Below are positions 53,475-62,902 of a stretch of DNA of 64,000 bases, one piece after another. Numbering within the stretch: the first letter of the stretch is position 1; each line of letters starts with the position of its first letter. The notes beneath the pieces were generated by a model. That model was not told where the DNA came from, did no database searches, and worked only from the letters and a program-made list of their open reading frames with translations. The translations under genes and the position numbers were made by a program. The stretch is from Phaeoceros laevis (lineage: Eukaryota > Anthocerotophyta > Anthocerotopsida > Notothyladales), in contig JBNGIQ010009080.1 in the NCBI GenBank assembly GCA_049999765.1, positions 78,664 to 142,663 of the forward strand. The letters are read 5' to 3'.

Positions 53475-55396
53475 ATGGCACCCAGCAGGAAGAACCGGTC
53501 GGCCACTGTGGTGGAGCCTGCACTGGACATTGCACCTGTGCCGATGGACGAGGTGCCTGAGACTGCTCCTGTTGATGTGTCGAGGAAGCCAAGGTCAAGG
53601 AAGGTGGCGGAGCTCGCCGCAGTCCTACCTCCGGAGGCGGAGAAAGAGAACGTGGTGAATGCAGTTCCCCCTGCCAAGCGAGGTGGGAAGGCAGCGAAGG
53701 CCCGCGCCGCTGCGGAGGCTGCGCAGCCGGACGAAGTTATGGCACCCGTGACAGAGGCGAGCTCGGAGGTGGTCAAGCCAGCCAAGAGGGTGACCAAGAA
53801 GAAGGTGTTGCAAGAGTGCAATCCCGTGACGGAGGTCGAGGTGGAGGCGGTGGCAAAGAACCTCCAGGGCATTCAATTGGGACGAGCTCAGCTGCCGAAG
53901 GCTCGCCAGCAAAAGTCCAAAGCGGAAGCGATGAAGGCCGATGCGAGCCAGGAAGCAGCTGCTACCCGGGCTGAACTGGAAGAGCCCGAGGGAAACCAAG
54001 AGGTACAGAAGAAAAAGGATGAGAAACCTCGGAAGGTCCAGAAGGTGTGTTTCCCCTACCTGCTGTCTTCTTCTTGTAAGTTGCCTGCTTCTTAGGGTTG
54101 TCTCTACCGGTTTGATGGCATAGCCCTCATCCGCTGCTATACACTGTTTGTAGGTCGAGAAGGACGAAACCAAGCCCAAGAGGTGTGTAATGTGCACCTC
54201 TATACCCGATAAAAGTTGTCTCTGAAAGTGTTGAAGCTGTGTTGACAATTGTTATGTGTCCAGGAAAGTGAAAGACCCGGAAAAACCTAAGAGGGGTTCG
54301 TCGGCCTACAACGTCTTCGTAGCCCACAGGAGAGCGGCTCTTGTTGCTGAGACCGAACCAAAGCCCACATTCGCCGAGGTTAGCATTTTGTCACTTGTTA
54401 AAGGTTTGCTTCTGGTCTGTTTGTGCCTCGGTTCGAGTTTTGTGCTAATTCTACTCTACCAGATTGCCAAGCTCCTTGGGGACGAGTGGAAGGCAATGAC
54501 CGACGAAGAAAAAATTCCCTTCGAGAAGGTTCGGAGACTTTCGCTACTTCAGTGCTACATCATTAATTTACCCTGCTTTCTTTCTTACTCACCTAGTGTG
54601 AATTCCAGATTGCCGGTGACGACAAGCTGCGTTACGCTGCTGAGAAAGAGGCCTACCTGAAGAAAAAGGCCGATGTATGTTTTGTGTGTCCGGCTGTATT
54701 TGTCGTTCTGTTTTGAGGTGGTTTGTTGCCAGATCACAAAATAACGTTGTGAAGCTCTTTTGTAACTGGCGCAGGAAGGTGCATCAATGGACAGTGACGA
54801 GGATGGGGACGAAACCGAGTCAGCGCATAACTCGAAGAAGGTACATTTTTTTTGCCTCGTGAATAATGAGCTTGCGATTTCAGGAGTTCTGTGGAGCTCA
54901 TCTTGCTCGTGTTGCCTCTCAGTCACCGAAGGGTGAAGTCTCCATAAAGAGGAAGGTTAAAGTTCAGCTGAAGGACCCGAACAAGCCGAAGAAAGCTCCA
55001 TCCGGTTATGACGTTTTCAGGTAGGCCGTCTTTGATTTGACTTGTCTGCTTCGTGAAGGCATCAAGGTTACTATCTGTCAGGCACAGATCCATACTCACA
55101 TCGCTCGTTGCTGTCATCAGGAAGGAGATGCAGCAGCAAGTGAAGGAACAGCACCCGGAAGCCAGCTTTGGAGAGATGAGCGGTATCCTTGGAAAGCTGT
55201 GGAAGGTCCGGTTTATGTTCTAAACTGGCAAATCTGGCATGTGCATTCTCCGGTTGTGGGACTCCAAGCTGATGTGGATCATGTGGGTGTGCAGGAAGTT
55301 GACGAGGCGGGCAAGCGAGAATACCAACTCAAAGCACTTCCAGCTCAGGAAAAGTACAAGGAAGACATCAGCCAGTACAGGGCAAAGCAGATGTAA
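53475..55396 (+). CDS. HMG-box protein, two boxes (3xHMG-box relative)
   Basis: Predicted 398-aa chromatin protein. Exons: 53475-54044, 54154-54182, 54264-54378, 54463-54528, 54609-54674, 54775-54840, 54923-55020, 55121-55205, 55295-55396. The first 200 residues are Lys/Ala/Glu-rich and basic, including AKRGGKAAKARAAAEAA, as in plant 3xHMG-box proteins. Box 1: PEKPKRGSSAYNVFVAHRRA, IAKLLGDEWKAMTDEEKIPF, DDKLRYAAEKEAYLKKK. Box 2: PNKPKKAPSGYDVFRKEMQQ, EMSGILGKLWKEVDEAGKRE, LPAQEKYKEDISQY. An acidic linker (SMDSDEDGDETESA) separates them. Plant 3xHMG-box proteins bind DNA and coat mitotic or meiotic chromosomes; this gene has two boxes, so it is a shortened relative or a box was lost. Exons of 66 nt match in position and phase those of the paralogue downstream. 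Confidence 0.92.
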
Positions 55397-56335
55397 AAAC
55401 ACCTACCTCGTCCGTGAATTGGTCAGCATTTGAAGTCGAGAGAGACCATCAAGATGAGGTTCCCCCCGACTATCCTGAGCAGTCCATGGATTGAAGTGCT
55501 AATTAGTAGGGTGCAGTCAAGACCTAGACATCCTCCTAAATTGCACAGGTTCAATTTAGACGTTGAACTCAGGGCCCATTCGGCTGCGGTAGCTTTTTAA
55601 TACCCCTCTCCTCGAGGGTTCAGCTCTGCCCGCCATGTACCATATATTTTCCTGCAGGATCTGTCCAAATGGGCAGTAAACCCCATGATTTTGAAAGGTG
55701 CTTAAAGGGATTTGGACTCGATCAATTCGAGTCACATGACCGATTAATTGGTTTGTCTCCCGCCGCACCTTACTATTTACCCGAGAACTGTTATAAGTCA
55801 AGAAAGTAAAGCGTTTGATCGGTCCCGTGAAGCAGCAGTGGGCCACAAGGCATTCATGTCCACACTTCCTGCGCGGCCAGCTCATAAGCGAAAGCCGTGC
55901 GGGGGTTCTTCCGTGTGGAGTCGGTCTGCTTCCCGGCCCATCTGCTGCACATTGGCCAGTGCTGTGCTGCCGGTCCCAAGGAACCGCAACGCAGGCCCAC
56001 ATGCCCGTCGCCTGTCACGCCGCTGGTACCGCCAGACAGTCACGCCCATCAGACCAGGCTAGCGCGGGCTGTGGTTGGTTCAACGGCCCTGGTGGGCCTG
56101 TCGTGGGTTGGGCAGTTGCAAGCACATTCGAATAAAGCCCGCGACAAAGCAAACGCAAACGAAGAAAGGAAAGAAAGAAGGGATTTATTTCCCCAATTAT
56201 TCCCGCTCTTTTCCTCCCCCCTTTGGGAGCGTGAGGCATTTTCTCGTTGACCTTGAGTTTGCTCTCCTTTGTTTTGCATCGATTGACGTGAGGAGGCCAA
56301 GAAAGGGACCCCCTTCCATATGGATCGTTGGATGA

Positions 56336-56570
56336 CGAAGCCAGCCAGCTCTTCCCTTTGACCAACCTTTCAACAAACTGTTTGTTGGTTTAGTCCATCA
56401 TCGATTAATTAGTACCGAATCGGATCCCGCCGGACCCGCCTTTTGTGCGCGGCTGCGAGTATTCGACCCACTGCTGAATAAAGTTCCTTCCCGTCTAGTA
56501 TGAGGGATATCTCATAATGTGAGCCGCTAATCCGCCGCGTGACTCCACCAAAAGCAAGTATGTAGATAGA
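56336..56570 (+). repeat. left copy of a diverged direct repeat (partner at 58376)
   Basis: Shares with 58376-58590, in the same order: ccagctctt, aacctttcaacaaa, taccgaatcggatcc, cgcc, gtatgag, gatatct, gcgtgactccacc (left) / gcgtgactccagc (right) and aagcaag. Spacing about 2.04 kb. Possible remains of long terminal repeats, or of a local duplication. Confidence 0.75.
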
Positions 56571-56724
56571 TTATGCACCCCCTAATTGGTCGACACAAGT
56601 ACTTGTGGATTGAAGTGAAATCCAAAAAAAAATTACAAAATCCAACCACAGCTCAAAGAAATCAGCAAACTATTAATTAAGAATCAATAAAAACATCACT
56701 GGGTGTTAGGGTTTAGGGTTTAAG

Positions 56725-56973
56725 GTATATACGGAGCAAAAGGAAGCAAAAGTTGATGTTATTGCATGGAATGCACTTGAAGCTCAAAGCAAAGATCCTC
56801 AATTTTCAAAGATGTTGGAGCGGCTTGTGGCAAGAGATTGGGCCTCATACCGAGCTCTTAATTCGTCAACAGGGCTTTATCATCGACCAAAGGATATGTC
56901 GACCTCTATTTATGGAGCAATATTTGTTCATGAAGCAATATCTGTACTGGCGGGAAATATGCTACAGTCTTAG
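56725..56973 (+). pseudogene. orphan open frame, possible coding relic
   Basis: A frame is open for about 80 codons from just after 56723 to a TAG near 56973 and reads like real protein (VIAWNALEAQSKDPQFSKML, then LVARDWASYRALNSSTGLYH) but has no start and no neighbours in frame. It lies in the repeat-bearing region and may be a transposon or captured-exon relic. Confidence 0.3.
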
Positions 56974-58054
56974 GCCGGTGGCAGTTATAGTTGGTTTAGT
57001 CCTCTGAGCATGCATTGCTGGACTTTTGACCTTGAAGTGAGTAATTGACCTGTTTGTGGTCAATCGAGCTTCTAGAAAGTTTGTAACCTGGTCTTATCAA
57101 CAAATACTTATTGTTTTTTGTGAATTTTCTATGCCTTTTCATTTCAAGATGTCGTTTGTTGCATTATGTGAGTTCTAAAGATGCTTTCCCTAGCAAGCTA
57201 ATATGCTAACTCTAACTCAATTTTTTTTCGTAAAGGAGCCCATGGATGGGACCTCTTCTCATGCTCCTCGGCACCTACTAGCATTTACAGGTACGTGGTT
57301 CACTATTCCTCAATCAATGCTTAAGGGCCACCACCTCGGCATGCTTAGCCATTCTAAGTCCTCCTCGTCCTCCTTCTACCCAGATCGCTCCTCCCCCTCC
57401 TCCCCTGTGTGCTCAACTTACACACTTCACCTCTATAGCCTAGTCCTTACGGAGTCACCAGCTCAGCAGTCCAAGTAGTAGAGTGGTCCTATCGCCCATT
57501 CCTCCTCTACGACAATTATGAAAAACACCCCTTGTGCTAGTGCATGCTCCTACTGCGCACTATATCCTTCAAAAGTCTACCACACAAACGGCTATTTTGC
57601 TCCAGTCTTAAAGGATGTGTACGAATATTTAATAATCCTTGAAAGTTTGATTTCTTTTAAATTAAAATATATAGCATGCCAGCCATAGTAAACCATCCTC
57701 TTATTTTAGAGTGGGATGGTGGTCAGCCCTAATTCAGCTTGGAAGCCATGCACATTGAGAGACCTACCTCTTGAATTAATCAATCAATAAAAGTATCTTA
57801 TCTCAAAAAACCTAAAAGCATATTGTCCTTGCGTCAACCATCCTATCATGCCCCTCCCGTTTGTAGAGTCGTATCCCTCTTAGGAGCTTTATCATCGAAC
57901 CTTTCTTGGAGATAACAGTTGCTTAGGTCGGTCCTTTACGTCATTTTACACATATTTCAATTGTACTAGTGAACATTTGTCCCATGGCTCTTAGAGTCCC
58001 CGTGGACGTTAATATAATTTCTTCTTCTTCTTCTCTTGTTTGCATAGACTTGGA

Positions 58055-58223
58055 CAATAATCTAGGATCATAACTAGGCTCATGGAACCAGAGTAGACAA
58101 TTATCTAGGATCGTAACTAGGCTCATAACAACGGGTTGGAGCTCATGGAACCAGACTAGGCAATTATCTAGGATCGTAACTAGGCTCATAACAACCGGTT
58201 GGAGCTCATGGAACCACACTTCA
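58055..58223. repeat. 63-bp tandem repeat, two full and one partial copy
   Basis: Full units at 58098-58160 and 58161-58223, each with caattatctaggatcgtaac; a shortened copy at 58055-58097 lacks about 20 internal bases. Confidence 0.93.
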
Positions 58224-58375
58224 CCTCATGAAATCCAGGTTTTGTGTGAGAGTCCCAACGAGATTTAATAAAAAGATATTGTAAAATCGAAAAAAACCTA
58301 TTCCTTTACGCCAAAAAAAGAAGGTATTGGAATACACCAATTCATGGCAATGTGACCCTCCCATATGGAAGAATG

Positions 58376-58590
58376 TTGAATGAAAGGGCCACCCAGCTCT
58401 TGTTTAATCAACCTTTCAACAAATGTTTGATTTACTAATGCAGCGCTAATCGCTACCGAATCGGATCCTCCTCGCCCAGCAGCGCAGCAGGGCGCCCGCC
58501 TTCTTCTTCCTGTCCGGTATGAGGAGGATATCTGACGTCATTAATCAGCAGCGTGACTCCAGCACAAGCAAGCGAAGACAGCAGGTAGGT
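58376..58590 (+). repeat. right copy of a diverged direct repeat (partner at 56336)
   Basis: See partner entry. This copy has extra bases (for example gcccagcagcgcagcagg) that the left copy lacks. Confidence 0.75.
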
Positions 58591-59879
58591 AAGATAGTTA
58601 GGTGTTTGAAATCATACAAAGAGAAAGGATTTCTTTTTGGGCCGGATGGGCACACCGCTGCGTATTGGGCCGCGTGGGCACCGTTCCGACCCGTACGCCG
58701 GACTGGTCCCACCCGAGAGAATACGCCGTTCGTCGGCCATGTGGCACGGAAGTCGTGACTGACGAGATGTAGACTATGTGTGGTGTACTGTACTAGAACG
58801 TATGCTTACACCGACGAGACGGATGACTCCTGTTCGCCTACGTGTGGATGGCGTCTAATCCAGCGAGGAGCAAAGTCCAAAGCGCAGGCAGTTGGAGGTC
58901 AGTCTGTTCGGACAGTCCGTCACAAGGGCGGGCACCCGCATTAGGCCAATCATATGGGCCCGCCAGATTTAGACGCCATTATGAGTACTACTTCAGGCCT
59001 GTGGGTTTGCCTTCTTGAACCTTCCAACCGCTTCACTTCCTGGTGAATGCACAATGTGCCCCGCCTGCTCACATGGATGATGCTCTAATAACGCCACGTA
59101 CCATTCATACATAACGTTTCAGGGGTGCAAGCTTGCTGATCTTCTTTTCTAGTGAAAAAAGGAAGTGCCAAAAAGGTGATTTTTCTTAATAGAACCAAGT
59201 AAGTGTGTGACATGACATGCCATGTTTTCAAATGGATAGAATTGGTCATTTATGGAACATGTACTTCATATTAATTTTAGCGCCAAGATACTTTATATTT
59301 ATCTATCTAAAAATAACTAGAATTGGATTGACCAGAATAAGTCCTCTATAATTTTTACCCAATATGTCTACCCAAGTGTTTGAAATGATGACTTGGTATT
59401 TTCACTTTGAAGTGTAGGAATCATGTTGAGGGGGAGAATCAATTTTCTTGTACTTTGATCCATATTCAACTCTCATGTTGGACTCCCATTGGATCCTATT
59501 CCTTTACTAGGGTTGCCTCCCACTGCTCATTGCTGCAACCTGTTCTGATTGTAACCTAATTGTTGATTGTTAACCTAACGTTTAGCATCATTTGGGAGGG
59601 CAGCTCGGCAGCATCGACCTTTACACCAACCGAAATCGACAGAGACATGTAGGTACTTTACATGGGGTAAATGGAGGTTTACCCGGTCGTTACGTATTTA
59701 TACGGTGCTGACGAAAAACAGACGCCGACCGGACTGGATGTGAGCGGCGGCAAAACAGACGAGAGCGCTGGCGCGGGAGGCAAGGCGGGGCATGCCAGGC
59801 CAGGCAAAGGCACAGGCCCAGCCGACCGTGCTACTCCACTCACGTGGAAGAAAGAAAGGAAAGCGAGGTAGGCCGCCCT

Positions 59880-60155
59880 CCCACCTCCTCATCTCATCCG
59901 TCCTCTCCCTCTCTCCATTCCATCTCGCCTGCCCGCCCGCCTGCCTTGCCCACCTTGCCTGCCTGCCTGCCTGCCTGCTGCCTGCTTGCTTGCCCTCGTT
60001 GCCCGAGTGCAGGCCTTCTCTGCTCTCTCTCTCGCCCTATCGGCACCACCATCCTCCCTTGCTTTCGCCTGCTCCACCGGATCCGTCTCTGCTTCCCGCC
60101 CCCAGCTCACGCCATCCCCGGCCTGCTGGTACGGCCCGCATTCCGCCTTGCCCAG
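59880..60155 (+). promoter_or_regulatory. CT-rich probable 5' leader of the downstream HMG gene
   Basis: A strongly C/T-rich stretch including (CTGC)n at about 59937-59990 ends at cttgcccag|gtacgg (60155/60156), a good splice donor. Plant housekeeping genes often have such CT-rich leaders with a long leader intron; here it would end shortly before the ATG at 61364. This is inference; no transcript is seen. Confidence 0.35.
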
Positions 60156-61363
60156 GTACGGCCTTTCACGTCTGGATTTTAGTCTCTCCACGGTTTCTCT
60201 GGTCTTCCTGATCGGCCGTGACCAGCGTCGCAGCTGCCCGCGCAGAAGATCGCAGGGTCTCGGGAGCCGCACCCGTCCAAATTTGCTCTGCCGTGCGACC
60301 AGATCGGGGTGCTGTAATTTCCTGTTCGCGGGATCGTATCGTTGGTTGCATGTTCCGGGCCTGCGTTGATCTCCTGGCATGCGTTGGAGGGGTCTTTCTG
60401 GTTGCTTGTGCTCGTCAGCACTGCCGTAGGGTGATGATGTCCGGGTTCAAGGGAGGGCCTTTCAACTTAGGGGTTTTTGTCGCATGATCAAAGCTCTCAA
60501 TTTGGTCTTGCCTCCAAAATTCGGCCCTGTAATGGTCACGACCAGGATGATCCGACTAGTTGCTGAGAATGTCCAGTGGAATTTGCCTTCCTGTGCCTTG
60601 TTTAGGTCCCCGGAGAGGCTTTGTGGTGTCGTAGCTAGCGGCTCTGAACTCGGAAGCCTATACTAGTCACTCTCATTGCGTCAGCTCGCGCTTTTGTCTG
60701 CCACATTTCGGATTGTTTGGTAGCGTTGCCATTCCCACTACTAATGTCAACCTCACCTCCGTAACGCAGAACGCGATGGGTAGACTTTCTCGCAGCACAA
60801 GCGTTGCCCGTTCGAGTAGTCGACTGGGATCGAGAGGACTCTGACAATTGAAGGGTTATGCTTGTTTGAAGCGTGGAGAAAGAGGTCGGGCAGGATTACT
60901 GCACTACCTCTGCAATTGGTCAGAAGTGCTGTGACTATGACCCCTCCTATGTGTGTCCAAGCAGAACCTTGATGCTGTTGTTGTATGATTCAGAGGGCAC
61001 TTGTCTCTTTCTGTATCTACGCATCGAACTTTGGTTGCGGGTGCAGTTGGGCTCTCTTGTTGTCCGTCTAAGTCGTTTGTTTCGTCATGGTTGAACGCTT
61101 GGCCGCCTATGGATGACAGCGTGACACTAGTGTTTGCCATTCGTGTGTTAGTAGTTCTCAACCGCTCTGACATGATGAGTGGCATTTGCCTGCAGTCTTG
61201 GACGATACATGAAGATTACTCCGTGCATGTGAGCAAGAATTTGGAGGTATCGGGATTAGGGCTCAGCCACAGCGTTGACGAATCAGCTTGTTGTCGAGTG
61301 CCATACAGATCGGGCATGAAGGAGAATCGAGTTACTATTTGAAAGCAAACTAACTAGGAGTAA

Positions 61364-62851
61364 ATGGGTTCAGAGGGTTCTGAAGATGTGAGTTCGAATG
61401 GGGCTGATGATGCTGGGATGATTCATGGCTTCATCAGGCATTTTATGGATGAGGACAATGTAGAAAAGGATGAGGTGCAGCAAGATTCTGCAATTCCTTT
61501 AGAAATGCATTCTGCTAATGGTGATGCAACAGTGGCAATAAGCTGCTCTGATACGGATGCTGGCCTTGTAACGGGTGGCTCCATTGCTGATCAGCCAGCA
61601 CCGATGAATTGCTCTGATGCTGATGCTTCAGTATCAATAAATTGCTTTGATGCTGGAGCGGCAGAACTTATGAACTGCGCTGATGGTGACGCAATAGTGG
61701 TCTTGAATGGCCCTGATGCCACAGTGGTCGTACACAGCTCTGAGGCTGATGCACATACGGAACCCTTGAAGGAGGTCCAAGAACAGGAGCAAGTGCAACA
61801 GCAAGCCAATGGTGCAGACCTTGTTAGTGAGGCAGACCTAGTTATGGCAGACGTAAATCAAAGTTTGAAGGATAACATCAAACAAGGAGTTGATGTCATC
61901 GAATCAGCAGGCTCAGAAGATACCGAGGATGCCATCAGCGACTGCAATGAGGTTTTAATATTCTTAGGCATTGGATGTGTTGGATTGCAACCACTGGTTT
62001 GGATGAATCTCATGCGACAGTTGGCCTGGTTGGTTGGAAATAGGTGGTTGCTGCTGATAACGGTGAGCCTTCCAAGGGTGACCCGACAAAGGTGAAAAAG
62101 CCACTTGCACCATTTCTGCTGTTTTCCAAAGAACAGCGTCCTCTAGTAAGATAGCCTCCCTTTTGGCTACACTGCTTTAGAGGTTTTCCAATTGCTTTAT
62201 CTTTTCCCTGTTTTGGTTCAATACGTTCTGTTTGCTCATACAAGGTTGGTGTGCAGGTGAAGAGAGATCATCCAGATGCGTCATTCAAGGACATGAATGT
62301 TCTACTCGGTGAGAAGTGGAAAAACGTCTCCAATGGGGAGAAGAAGGCCTATGAGGCTCGATATCAGGTTGAGAAGGAGGTCTACATGAAGGTGAGCCTG
62401 ATTGTCATTGGGCAGACAATGTTGCGGAAGATCCTCTGCATGTAAGCATGGGCTCTTGTTCTTCCATGTTGAGTACAGACTGTTTTTGTACAGAATCTGC
62501 AAAATACTGTCCAGGAAGCGAAGGTTCCAAGAAAGTCGGAATCAAGATCGCGCAGGTAATTCGACACAAGGTTGAGGTTTTGCTGAGAGAATGATGCCAT
62601 TTGACAGTATGAGTTGCATGTCATACATATGTCGGGAGGGACATGTCTGTTTGAGTCATCCGAATTGCACACCTTAAACCTGTTTTACCTCTCGACAGAA
62701 AAGACAGAGATCCAGACAAGCCAAAGCATCAAATCACGGCGTTCTTTGCATTTGGTAATGTTCGCAGACCAGCTCTTCTTGCGGAGAAGATCAGTGTACC
62801 TGAGGTACGGTTGCCTGTAGTGGCTAAGCCTGCCTTGTCGAGAACGTCTCT

Positions 62852-62902
<51 letters not shown>

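Larger units (their letters stand above)
55397..61363. other. 6-kb mostly non-coding region between the two HMG genes
   Basis: No complete gene found. It holds diverged direct repeats, a 63-bp tandem repeat, a short telomere-like motif at 56706-56722, an orphan open frame at about 56725-56973 and, at the right end, a CT-rich stretch likely to be the leader of the downstream HMG gene. AT-rich blocks (56560-56760, 57540-57900, 59140-59420) alternate with GC-rich ones, as expected for old transposon remains, but I saw no intact terminal repeats or transposase. Confidence 0.5.

Noticed and set aside
53625-54248. 207-codon minus-strand ORF opposite the HMG gene
   Set aside because: Leu/Arg/Ser-rich antisense shadow of the Lys/Ala/Glu-rich N-terminus.
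56336-58590. Intact LTR retrotransposon
   Set aside because: Direct repeats exist but are short and diverged, and there is no gag, protease, reverse transcriptase or integrase between them.
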